The position numbers and the translations under genes are program-made. From G963422445 sp963422445 (GTDB lineage Bacteria > Pseudomonadota > Alphaproteobacteria > Thalassobaculales > Thalassobaculaceae), in contig OY729512.2 in NCBI GenBank assembly GCA_963422445.2, positions 4,774,001 through 4,838,000 of the forward strand: DNA of 64,000 nucleotides, given 5' to 3'. The notes under the pieces were generated by a model. That model had not been told where the DNA came from. It searched no databases and saw only the letters and a list, made by a program, of their open reading frames with translations. Shown here in pieces: positions 47,984-57,067 of this stretch (positions are counted from its first letter, which is position 1; each line of letters begins with the position of its first letter).

Positions 47984-49474
47984 TTATCCCTGTTGCCGGG
48001 CTTGCATCAGGCTCTGCCAGAGGCGGCTGGGCAGATCTTCGGCCAGCAGACCGGGTCCGGCGGCTGTTGCCGCCGCGGCATTGATCCAGACCGCAGCCGC
48101 GGCAGCTTCAAACGCCGGCATACCTCGAGCCAGCAAGCCGAGCACGGTGCCGGCGAGCACATCGCCGGTCCCGCCAGTCGCCAGCGACGGCGGCGCATTG
48201 TCGTTGACAAGGGCGCGCCCATCCGGATCGGCGATAACGGTATCGGAGCCCTTCAGCACAACTACGGCACCGGTCCGGTCAGCGGCAATCCGGGCCCGTT
48301 CAAGCTTGCCGTACTGTCCGAGATCGGGAAACAGCCGCACGAATTCGGCGTCATGCGGCGTAATGACCAACGGGCCAGCCCGATGTTCAGCAATCGCAGC
48401 GGCATTGTCCGCAAAGACCCCGAGAGCATCAGCATCCAGCACCAAGGCACGACCAGTGGTCAGCGCCGTCAGTGCATTCTGCATGGTCAGCGGCTCAACG
48501 CCCAGGCCTGGACCAACCAACACCGCGTTCCGGCGCGAGTCGGACATGATCCTCCGAAACCCCGCATTGTCCTCGCAATCGGCAACCAGAACCCCTGCCG
48601 AGCCGGCCCGGTACACATTGGCAACGCGTGGCGGGGCGGCAATTGTCAACAGTCCGGCACCAATGCGACGTGCCGCCTCGGTGGCAAGGCGGGCCGCTCC
48701 TGTCATCACCGCGCCCCCGACGACGACCGCGTGGCCGCGCCGGTATTTGTGGTCATCTACGCTCTCGACCGGCAACCGGTCCGCCCATGCCGATGGCCGG
48801 TTCACGCCCTGCCGCGGCTGTATCGAATTCAGCACAATGTCGGGGATACCGATATCGAGGACCCGCACAGCGCCACAATGGTCTCGGCCGGGAAGCAGCA
48901 GATGACCGGGCTTGGCACGAAAGAAGGTCACGGTCACTGTTGCCGGCGCCACGGCGCCACGAATCCGACCAGTATCACCGTCAAGCCCGCTTGGCATGTC
49001 AACCGCGACCGACACGGAAGAGCCGGTGGCAACCCGGTCGCGCAGGGCCTCGACGATGTCTCTTGCGGGTCCCGAAAGATCGCGGCTGAGACCGGCCCCG
49101 AACAAGGCGTCCACGACCAGACCAGCACCATCGAGACGTGCAGGTGAAGCCGCTTCGACCGGACCGCCCCATCGGTCGGCTGCGGTCGCAGCGTCACCCT
49201 GGAGCGCATCGGCAGACCCAAGCAGGCTGACGCGGACTGGCCAGCCCGATCCGCGCAATATTCGGCCGATCACAAAACCGTCACCGCCATTGTTGCCTGG
49301 TCCGCAGAGCACCACCGTCGGCCGGGCGGCGAACCGGCGCTGAATGACCTTTGCCGTGCCTTCGCCTGCAGATTCCATGAGATCGATACCGGTTGTTCCG
49401 CCACTGATCGCGAGACGGTCGGCCTCGCGTGTCTCCGCCACGGTCAGTAATGCGGTATCGCTGAATAACGCCAT
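47984..49474 (-). CDS. nnr: Bifunctional NAD(P)H-hydrate epimerase / ADP-dependent dehydratase
   Basis: Repairs hydrated NADH and NADPH. The N-terminal YjeF_N epimerase domain (GPGNNGGDGFVIG near residue 58) is fused to a ribokinase-fold dehydratase domain (DHKYRRGHAVVVGG; PPSLATGGTGDVLAGTVLG near the C-terminus). The 496-residue length is normal for the fusion. In many alphaproteobacteria it is next to glnB; here 11 kb of IS-rich DNA lie between. Confidence 0.93.
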   Translation of the reverse strand: MALFSDTALLTVAETREADRLAISGGTTGIDLMESAGEGTAKVIQRRFAARPTVVLCGPGNNGGDGFVIGRILRGSGWPVRVSLLGSADALQGDAATAADRWGGPVEAASPARLDGAGLVVDALFGAGLSRDLSGPARDIVEALRDRVATGSSVSVAVDMPSGLDGDTGRIRGAVAPATVTVTFFRAKPGHLLLPGRDHCGAVRVLDIGIPDIVLNSIQPRQGVNRPSAWADRLPVESVDDHKYRRGHAVVVGGAVMTGAARLATEAARRIGAGLLTIAAPPRVANVYRAGSAGVLVADCEDNAGFRRIMSDSRRNAVLVGPGLGVEPLTMQNALTALTTGRALVLDADALGVFADNAAAIAEHRAGPLVITPHDAEFVRLFPDLGQYGKLERARIAADRTGAVVVLKGSDTVIADPDGRALVNDNAPPSLATGGTGDVLAGTVLGLLARGMPAFEAAAAAVWINAAAATAAGPGLLAEDLPSRLWQSLMQARQQG

Positions 49475-49583
49475 GGCCGGCTCTACATCACGAATGGCAG
49501 ATCACGAACAGACGTTTCGCGCCCGCTCGCAAGGTCCACAACAAAGCGGCACACGAGCAACATACCATATCTGAAAAGAGGTA

Positions 49584-49661
49584 TGGGGCGAGTGATGGGA
49601 CTTGAACCCACGACTTCCAGATCCACAATCTGGCGCTCTAACCGCCTGAGCTACACCCGCC
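49584..49661 (-). tRNA. tRNA-His (GTG)
   Basis: Cloverleaf with the extra 5' G (position -1, base 49661) facing discriminator C, the identity pair of tRNA-His. Acceptor GCGGGTG/CACTCGC, anticodon loop with GTG, encoded CCA. Confidence 0.95.
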
Positions 49662-49698
49662 ACATCATGGCAGCCAGTAAAGCAACGGCGTTTCACCG

Positions 49699-50859
49699 TC
49701 AACCGAAATGACCCGCGAGCCGCGCAGCGGCAGCATCGAGCACCGAATCACGCTTGGCAAAACAAAACCGAATGAAGCTTTGTGGACCGCCCTCCTGGTA
49801 AAAGGCGCTTACCGGCACCGCCGCCACACCGACCTTGGTCGTGATGTAACGGCAAAAGTCCACATCGCTGCCGTCAAAGCCGGTCCCCGCGATGTCGACG
49901 AACAGGAAATATGTGCCCTCGCAGGGTACCGGCAGAAAGCCCGGAATTTTCGCGAGCGCATCGGACAACCGATCACGCTTGCCACGCATCGCATTATTCA
50001 GATCCATGAAGTATGAATCCGGAAGGGCAAGCCCGTGAGCGACGGCACGCTGCAGATTGGGCGGCGTCGTGAATACCAAAAACTGGTGTGCTTTGAAAAC
50101 CAGCCGCATCAATTCAGCCGGCCCGGTCAGATAACCAACCTTCCAGCCGGTCAGCGAGAAGGTCTTGCCAGCCGATCCGATCCGGATCGTGCGCTCCCGC
50201 ATGCCCGGCAGACAAATCAGCGGCAAATGTTCGCGGCCATCGAAGGCCATGTGCTCGTAAACCTCGTCGCAGACTGCGATCGCATCATGTTGCTTGACCA
50301 GGGCGGCGATCGCCGCGAGCTCGTCCCGTGTGTAGACCTTCGAGGCCGGGTTCTGCGGCGAATTGACAACCAGCATCCGGGTCCGGTCCGTGAAGGCCGC
50401 CCGCAAGGCGTCGAGATCAAGAGACCAGTCCGGCGGTTGCAAGGATACGAGGGTCGGGATACCGCCGGCCCGCCGGATGATCGGCTGGTAGCAATCGTAG
50501 AGCGGTTCGATCAGGACAACTTCGTCGCCTGGCTCGATCAGACCGAAAAAACAGGCGGCCAATCCTTCGGTGGCACCGGTCGAGACCATGGTTTCGGTCT
50601 GCCAGTCAATATCGAGACCGTAGAATCGCTTACCATGTGCGGCGACCGCCTGGCGCAACTCCGGAACCCCGAGCATTGGCGGATACTGGTTTGGCGGATC
50701 GTAAAGACATTCCGACGCCTTATCGAGCACCACATCGGGACCGCGGTCATCGGGAAACCCCTGACCGAGATTGATGGCTCCAGTCTCGATGGCAAGGCGT
50801 GACATGAGCTCAAATACCGTGGTTCCGTAGGATCCGAGGATTGAGTTGCCTCGCTTCAT
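49699..50859 (-). CDS. Class I aminotransferase (PLP-dependent)
   Basis: 386 residues of fold type I. The PLP lysine is in SAGKTFSLTGWKVGY near residue 235, the Asp/Tyr pair in AVCDEVYEHMAF, and the N-terminal substrate segment INLGQGFPD is typical of the kynurenine/glutamine- or methionine-transaminase-like group. The exact amino donor cannot be told. Divergent from the ferredoxin-P450 pair. Confidence 0.85.
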   Translation of the reverse strand: MKRGNSILGSYGTTVFELMSRLAIETGAINLGQGFPDDRGPDVVLDKASECLYDPPNQYPPMLGVPELRQAVAAHGKRFYGLDIDWQTETMVSTGATEGLAACFFGLIEPGDEVVLIEPLYDCYQPIIRRAGGIPTLVSLQPPDWSLDLDALRAAFTDRTRMLVVNSPQNPASKVYTRDELAAIAALVKQHDAIAVCDEVYEHMAFDGREHLPLICLPGMRERTIRIGSAGKTFSLTGWKVGYLTGPAELMRLVFKAHQFLVFTTPPNLQRAVAHGLALPDSYFMDLNNAMRGKRDRLSDALAKIPGFLPVPCEGTYFLFVDIAGTGFDGSDVDFCRYITTKVGVAAVPVSAFYQEGGPQSFIRFCFAKRDSVLDAAAARLAGHFG

Positions 50860-51106
50860 TTAACCGCACTCCGTGTAAAATATCTCCGCCAACAAGGTCG
50901 TATTCGATTGTCGCGTCATGATCGCGATATCGGCAATTGCAATCTTAACAGCGGTGCAACGGGCTTGACAGTGACGGCAACCGCAGGGCTATCCTGCCAA
51001 CCGGCCGTGCCCTTTTGATCGCTCGCCTTCGCCGACGCTGTAACCGGCGCGGCGCGGAAGATTGAAGTAGGCGGGGCAGAGCATGCGTTCAGACCGGAGT
51101 TTCGCC

Positions 51107-51304
51107 GTGCGTATTCGAGTCGACCCGGAAGTCTGCCAAGGCCATAATCGCTGCACGATGATTGCGCCCGATCTGTTCAAACTCGACGACATCGGGATGG
51201 CCACCGCCGCCGACGATGGTGTCATTCCTTCCGGTCGCGAGGAGGCGGCCCGGCTGGCGATCGCGAATTGCCCCGAATTCGCCATCAGCATCGTGGACGA
51301 ATAG
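51107..51304 (+). CDS. Ferredoxin of the P450-partner type
   Basis: 65 residues from GTG 51107, with GGAG 7 bp before it (ATG 51083 possible). Cluster ligands follow the CxxHxxC...CP pattern (CQGHNRC, then NCPEFA), characteristic of [3Fe-4S]-type ferredoxins that donate electrons to bacterial cytochromes P450. The P450 start codon is 20 bp downstream, so the two form an operon. The ferredoxin itself is intact although its partner gene is broken. Confidence 0.85.
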   Translation: MRIRVDPEVCQGHNRCTMIAPDLFKLDDIGMATAADDGVIPSGREEAARLAIANCPEFAISIVDE

Positions 51305-51365
51305 AACTTCGAAAGGATTGTGCGATGACAGACCGCGAATGTCCGGTTGAAGACTGGGCGACTGA

Positions 51366-52587
51366 TACCAAGCGCGCTCCAAATTGACTCACCATCCCAA
51401 TATGTTGGGGTGACGGTCCGGACGACCTTCATAGACTGTGGTGATCGACTCACCAGCGCCGGAGGATGACGATGAGTGCGGCAACGCCGATAACCTGGAC
51501 GGGCACACACAGCGGACGAGCTCCACGCGCTTTCGAGGCACTGCGGGGACGCGAAGCAAGCGTCGCGCGCGCGTGCGCTCGCCATGATCATGGAGGGTGC
51601 GTCTCGCACGGAGGCGGCTCGGGCGCAGGGCATGGAGCTTCAAATCCTGCGCGACTGGGTGTTGCGCTACAACACGGAGGGCTTCGACGGCCTCGCGGAT
51701 CTCCCGCGCGGCGGGAGCGAGGGCCGGTTGACGGACGCGCAGATCGCCGAGATCGGCGCCTGGATCGAGGCGGGTCCCGAGCTTGAGCGGGACGGTGTGA
51801 CGCGCTGGCGCGTTCAGGACATCGTACGGAAAATCGAGGAGGCCTTCGGGGTCATCTATACGGAGAGCGGTGCCCGTATGATGCTCCGAAGGGCCGGGTT
51901 TCGCTTTGTCTCGGGGCGGCCGGTCCACCCCAAAGCCGACGCGGAGCGGCAGAGGTCGTTCGTGGCGGAGTTCGAGGCACAGTTGACGTCGGCGCTCAGC
52001 TCTGAGGCGCTGGCGGGTCCGATAGAAATCTGGTTCCAGGACGAAGCGCGCATCGGCCAGAAGGGGATGACGACACGGGTCTGGGCGAATGGGAAGCAGC
52101 GTCCGCGCATCGTGCGCGACCATCGCTATGGCTACGTCTATCTGTTCGGCGCCACCTGCGCAGAGCGCGGCGTCGGCATCGCCCACGTGGCGGACAGGGC
52201 GAACACGGCGTCGATGAACGAGCATCTGGCGGCGATCGGCGCGGCCGTGGCGCCGGGTGCGCACGGCGTGATTGTGCTGGACGGGGCGGGCTGGCATCGC
52301 TCGGGCGACCTTCTCGTTCCCCCCAACCTGACGCGCGTGCATCTGCCGCCCTACAGTCCGGAACTCAATCCGATGGAGCCGATCATTCTGTTCCTGAAAT
52401 CGAACCGCTTCGCCAACCGCGTGTTCAAGGATGTCTCCGCCCTGAGGGACGCCTGCTGGACGGGGTGGCAATGGCTGACCGACCAGCCCGACGTCATCAC
52501 CAATACGACCCGGCGCAGCTGGGCCGTAGCCCCATCGTGCTGATCCCGATGCCTCACTGTATCGGTTCATATGACTTGCGTTTGGTA
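51366..52587 (+). mobile_element. IS630-type element inside the P450 gene
   Basis: 1222 bp with ends TACCAAGCGC and (complement) TACCAAACGC. The P450 bases TGA occur on both sides (51363-51365 and 52588-52590). Taking TGA as a 3-bp duplication restores the P450 frame exactly; taking a TA duplication does not. Confidence 0.75.
51584..52543 (+). CDS. IS630-family transposase, 5' region frameshifted
   Basis: A subfamily distinct from the other IS630 copies. The 319-residue frame holds the second helix-turn-helix (LQILRDWVLRYN) and the full DDE domain: WFQDEARIGQK, VIVLDGAGWH, PYSPELNPMEPI. The expected true start is ATG 51472, after GGAGG, but one base is missing near 51515, so the first 35 or so residues (MSAATPITWT...) are out of frame. 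Either it is inactive or it uses the internal ATG 51584. Confidence 0.8.
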   Translation: MIMEGASRTEAARAQGMELQILRDWVLRYNTEGFDGLADLPRGGSEGRLTDAQIAEIGAWIEAGPELERDGVTRWRVQDIVRKIEEAFGVIYTESGARMMLRRAGFRFVSGRPVHPKADAERQRSFVAEFEAQLTSALSSEALAGPIEIWFQDEARIGQKGMTTRVWANGKQRPRIVRDHRYGYVYLFGATCAERGVGIAHVADRANTASMNEHLAAIGAAVAPGAHGVIVLDGAGWHRSGDLLVPPNLTRVHLPPYSPELNPMEPIILFLKSNRFANRVFKDVSALRDACWTGWQWLTDQPDVITNTTRRSWAVAPSC

Positions 52588-53788
52588 TGATTACGACATT
52601 TTCGATCCCGACTATGTCAAGGATCCTGCCACGGTCTGGAAGGAATTGCACGAGCACTGCCCGATCGCACATAGTGAGCGCTGGGGCGGATCCTGGATGG
52701 CGACGAAATATAGCGATCTGCAGAAGCTCGTCCGGATGACTCCGGAACTGTCGTCACGGGCGCCTGCCGTCATACCGCTGCCGCCGGATATGGTCGAGGA
52801 GGCCATTGCCGAGGTCAAACAGTACGGGATCACGGAAAATCCGCCGATCACGGCCGATCCACCGGACCATCGACCCTACAAGCAATTGATCATGCCGTTC
52901 TTTCTGCCGACTGCCGTCGACGGATACCGCGCCTTTACCGAGGCCTTGTGCCACGATCTGATCGATCGTTTCATCGCCTCAAGCGAGGCGGATGCCGCTG
53001 TCGACTACGCCCAGCAAATACCGCCCCGGGTGATCGCACAGATGCTTGGCATCGACGGCACGCGGGCCGATGACTTTACCGAATGGACGCGGGGTTTTCT
53101 GGAGTTGGGCCAGACCGACCCGGAGATTCGCAAACGGACCCGCCGTCTGATCCGGTCCTATTTCGCCGAACTCGTCACCGACCGTCGCAAGGCTCCGGGC
53201 GACGATGTGATCTCCCGCCTGATCGCGGCCAGGATCAATGACAAACCGCTGGAGGATCATACGATCGTCGGCATCCTGTTGTTGCTTCTGGTTGCCGGCA
53301 TCGACACGACCTGGAGTTCCATCGGCGCCTCGCTCTGGCATTTTGCGGATCATCCGAACGACCGGAGACGGCTTGCCGGCGAACCGGCACTGTTCCCGAC
53401 CGCGATCGAGGAGATGCTGCGCTATTATTCCCCAGTAATGATGGCGCGCAAGGTCACGGCGCCGGTGGAGATCGGCGACGCCAGTTTCAATCCTGGCGAC
53501 AAGGTGATTCTGAACTTCCCGGCAGCCAATCGCGACGCAGAGATTTTCGAGCGCGCCGACGAATTGGTCCTGGACCGTGAGCAGAACCGTCATCTCGCAT
53601 TCGGGCTGGGTATTCATCGCTGCGCGGGATCGAATCTGGCGCGCATGGAGATGGATGTGGCGCTGCGTGTCTGGTTCGAGCGGATTCCGGAGTTCGAACT
53701 TTCGCGCCCGGACGATGTGGTGTGGGCTGGCGGTCAGGTTCGCGGACCGCGCAGTGTTCCGGTCCGATTCCCGGCAGGCTGAACGCCA

Positions 53789-54355
53789 CGGCGATCCTAC
53801 GCCAGGTTCGCCCTGTTTTTCTCGTGCCTGCCGATAAGGTGGTCGACCGCGCGAAACGAGGTCTTCACGGCGCGTTGGTCCCGGATCGGTCGGTCGATGC
53901 GGCGCGGCGCGTTGTCGGTCGGGCGATCAATCGCCGCAAGCGTCACCTTGCTGTCGACGTCGACGGCAACCTGCTTGTCGCCCAGGTCCATCCGGCGTAT
54001 ATCCAGGATCGGGATGGTGCGCGTCCCTTGTTGCTGGCGTTGCAGGCCGGTCAGAACACTGTGTACACCGTGTTTGCCGACGGCGTACGGCGTATGGCGG
54101 CGACAAGCTGGCAAGTACGATCAAGAAAGCGAATGGCCCGATCACTGTGGAGGTCATCGGAAAACCCAGGGACGCCAAGGGGTTCGTCGTCATGTCCCGG
54201 CGCTGGGTGGTCGAACGCACCTTCGGATGGCTGCGCCGCTGCCGGCTCCTCTCCAAAGACTTCGAGCGATCCATCGCCAGCGCCCTCCTTGGTTCCTGCT
54301 GGCTCTGAGCCGTGTTCTCATGCGCCGCTTCGGACGCATGAAGGTCACTCTAACT
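53789..54355 (+). pseudogene. IS5-family transposase fragment with ~150-bp repeat (copy B)
   Basis: The first 148 bp are the dispersed repeat shared with 39834-39985. From about 53930 the frame reads RRKRHLAVDVDGNLLVAQVH and QDRDGARPLLLAL, the IS5 core with its Asp. After a frameshift near 54085 comes GFVVMSRRWVVERTFGWLRR with the catalytic Glu, then a stop. The N-terminal half of the transposase is lacking. Confidence 0.7.
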
Positions 54356-54367
54356 ATTTGATATAAG

Positions 54368-55860
54368 AGCTTCTTGCAAAATTGCCGGCCCGACCGGTTT
54401 TTTGCCTTCTCGAGGCTGATTTTGTTGTCGAGGGCCTGGGTTTCGGGGCCACCCGTGGTCTGTTGTGTTTCTACAATAACAAGATACTAGGGAGGTAACC
54501 CCGATGACCCTTGGCTCGACCCTATCCGATCTCTGGCACCGATTTCAAGGGGACCTTTTCCCTGCGTTGGCCGAGGCGGTCGGTCCTCTCCTCGAGACGC
54601 ACAAGCGCTTCGTGACAGCTCTCGATCTCGTCAAGGTGGAGGGCTTCGTCGATGAGATGTGGACCGGTCCGGGTCGGCCCCGGGAGGATCGCCGGGCGCT
54701 GGCCCGTGGCTTCATCGCCAAGGCGGTGTGGGGTCTGCCGACGACCCGCCATCTGATCGACAGGCTCAAGGTGGACCCGACGTTGCGCCGGCTGTGCGGC
54801 TGGTCGCGTGTCGCGGAGATCCCGAGTGAAGCGACGTTTTCGCGGGCGTTTGCCGAATTTTCGCAGTCCCGTCTTCCGGAGAGGATGCACGCGGCTCTGG
54901 TTGCAGAGACACTGGGCGATGCGCTCATCGGCCACGTGTCGCGGGACTCGACGGCCATCGAGGCCCGGGAGACGCCGGCCCCGACGCCGAAGGCCAGGAC
55001 GCCGAACCGCAAGCGCGGCCGGCCCCGCAAGGGCGCGGAGAGGACGAAGGAGCCTGGGCGTCTCGAACGGCAAGCGAACGGGATGGATCTCGATGAGAGG
55101 CTCGACGCGCTGCCGAAGGTCTGCGATCACGGGGCAAAGAAGACTGCCAAGGGGTCCTGGAGGCCTGGCGCGGTTACAAGCTGATATCGACACAGCAGAC
55201 TGCGGGGTGCCGCTGAGGACCGTTCTCACCGCGGCATCCGTCCATGACAGCCAGGTCGCGATCCCGCTGGCGATGATGACCGCCGGGCGTGTGACCAATC
55301 TCTACGATCTCATGGACGCGGCCTATGATGCCAGGGAGATCCACCAGATGAGCGAACGGCTTGGCCATGTGCCGATCATCGATGTCAATCCGCGCCGGGA
55401 CAAGGACTCAAGGAGGAGCGAGACCGGGAGGCCCGGGCCCGGCGTGCAATAGGCCATGTCGATCCCGAGACCGTGCGGGTCCGGATCCGGTCCGGTGTCG
55501 AGAGGACCAACGCCCGCCTCAAGGATGAGTGTGGCGGGCACCATGTCCGCGTCCGTGGACATTCCAGGGTCGCCTGCCATCTCATGTTCGGCATCCTGGC
55601 CCTGGCGGCTGACCCGTTGATACGTCTCGCCGTCCCATAGCGCGGCTCCGACGACGCATGCCGACCCTTCACGCCCCTCTCGAAGATAGGGGCCCGGAGA
55701 GGCGTGTCCCGATGTCCGCAAAGGTCCCTGTTCGGTCTCATCATCTCTGATGAGACACCGAGAAGCCATGGCTTCCGACCTCCAGATGCAGAGGTGACCG
55801 GGATCAACCGACCGATCCGGCCTCACCGGACCCTGGGGACAGGAATTTTGCAAGAGGTTC
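54368..55860 (+). mobile_element. IS4/IS5-like element, copy 2
   Basis: 1493 bp, nearly identical to 32037-33534, with the same ends (GAGCTTCTTGCAAAATT and the complement of GAACCTCTTGCAAAATT). Unlike copy 1 its flanks do not match each other, so one side has probably been altered since insertion; the right flank enters the TcmP fragment directly. Confidence 0.8.
54504..55640 (+). pseudogene. IS4/IS5-like transposase, frameshifted
   Basis: ATG 54504 opens 226 codons with the first catalytic region intact (HVSRDSTAIEAR). A stop follows near 55184 because one base is missing in the stretch coding EAWRGYKLHID. The rest (IDTADCGVPLRTVLTA, LMDAAYDAREI, SGVERTNARLKDE) continues in other frames with a further shift near 55408. 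The first missing base is shared with copy 1. Confidence 0.75.
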
Positions 55861-56109
55861 TCTGGTATATCGACGCCTTCGCCGATACCGGCCGGGTCGA
55901 ACTAGCGGCCCAAGATCAAAGCAAGATTCGCTGCTTTGTCAGTGGTTCTGCCGAACGGGCAATCGGGATCGACAACAAGTCATTCGACAAACTGATATTC
56001 GTTGAGCACGACGCGGAACGTTGCGTCGAGCTAGCAAATCTAAAGGAGAAACATGCCCACAAAGATGTCGAAATCGTGAACGATGATGCCAATATGTATC
56101 TCACCAGCC
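55861..56109 (+). pseudogene. TcmP (three-Cys-motif partner) gene fragment
   Basis: The frame WYIDAFADTGRVELA, then FVSGSAERAIGI, FDKLIFVEHDAERCVEL, and DVEIVNDDANMYLTSL matches the methyltransferase-like core of TcmP proteins (SAM-binding-like DAFAGTG with G changed to D here). Both ends are cut: on the left by the IS4/IS5-like element ending at 55860, on the right by the IS427-type element starting at 56112. The function of TcmP is not established; the name comes from its co-occurrence with a three-cysteine-motif protein, which is not present here. Confidence 0.7.
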
Positions 56110-56111
56110 TA

Positions 56112-56959
56112 GATAGTGTCGTCACGAAATACTAAGCCCAGAGCGCCAGACACCGAATCTGCACCGCGGCGAGGAACGATGCGGCATTCCTGGCGTATCG
56201 CGTGGCAATCCCACGCCAACGCTTGAGCCACAGAAACGCGTTCTCCACCAAATGCCGGTGCCGGTAGAGATGGGCATCATACGCTCTGGGGTGCTTGCGG
56301 TTGCGCTTCGGCGGAACCACTGGAATGACTTCATGCTCCTCACAATAAGACAGGATGGCAGTCGTGTCATAGGCCTTGTCCGCCAACAAATACTCGGCAT
56401 CTATCCCTTCAATCAGCTCGACCGCTTGACTGCAATCTGCTGCCGTCCCCTCGGTCAGCAACACCCGCACCGGCATCCCATGCGCGTCCACAGCCAAGTG
56501 CAGCGTCGTGTTCAGCCCCCTTTTGCGCGACCCATCGCCTGATTGCCACCGACCGCACCGCTCGCATGGGGATGGACCTTGAGATGACTGGCGTCAATCA
56601 TCAGCCACTCATCGTCCGGCTCATCCACCAGAGGCTCCAGCAACGCCCCCCAGAGCCCCTTGTCCCGCCAGCGACAGAACCCGACGATGGGTAGTTTTCC
56701 AGTCTCCATAGTCTGGCGGCACATCACGCCAGGGAGCGCCGGTACGCAGAATCCAGAAGATCGCATTAATGAACCGTCGATTATCCTGCGCCACCCCACC
56801 CCAACGTCCCGCTCGGCCAGGCAGATGAGGCTCCAGCAACAGCCAGACCCTGTCCGAAATGTCGTGACGCCGATGAGCCATTCCCATGAGTCGCCTCCAA
56901 GAACCATCGAGTGAATTCGACAGATAGGACAGATAAACATCACTCATGACGACACTATC
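56112..56959 (-). mobile_element. IS5-family (IS427 group) element
   Basis: 848 bp, ends GATAGTGTCGTCA and its complement, flanked by TA at 56110-56111 and 56960-56961. The right TA is shared with the IS630 copy that follows. A fragment of the same element is at 3921-4109. Confidence 0.85.
56132..56947 (-). pseudogene. IS427-type transposase in three frames
   Basis: OrfA starts at about 56887-56947 (MGMAHRRHDISDRVWLLLEP; NRRFINAIFWILRTGAPWRD). The protein then shifts frame to FCRWRDKGLWGALLEPL and MIDASHLKVHPHA (first Asp), as is common in this group through programmed frameshifting. A second shift at a run of A and G near 56517 is needed to reach LNTTLHLAVDAHG, LLADKAYDTTA (second Asp) and HLVENAFLWLKRWRG (Glu). 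Two shifts make normal expression doubtful. Confidence 0.75.
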
Positions 56960-57067
56960 TAGTGTTCTGGTCGAGAAGTTTATTAGAGTACCTGATTCCC
57001 CTCGAAGCTAAGTGGTATTTAGTATAGAATATCGCCATGTAGTTTGATGATAGAGAAGGAGAATTCC

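Larger units (their letters stand above)
51325..53782 (+). pseudogene. Cytochrome P450, split by an IS630-type element
   Basis: The 5' piece is ATG 51325 to 51365 (MTDRECPVEDWAT, then the first bases of an Asp codon) after AAAGGA. The 3' piece runs 52591-53782. Removing 51366-52590 rejoins DWATD to YDIFDPDYVKDP in frame, giving about 410 residues. P450 landmarks are intact: I-helix AGIDTTWSS, ExxR (EEML-R region), and the heme loop FGLGIHRCAGSNLARME. An ATG in the IS end (52571) opens a frame for a protein lacking the first 14 residues, so some product is possible. Substrate unknown. Confidence 0.85.

Noticed and set aside
54360..55870. 4-bp target duplication around the second IS4/IS5-like copy
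   Set aside because: The flanks (ATAA on the left, TCTG on the right) do not match, unlike copy 1.
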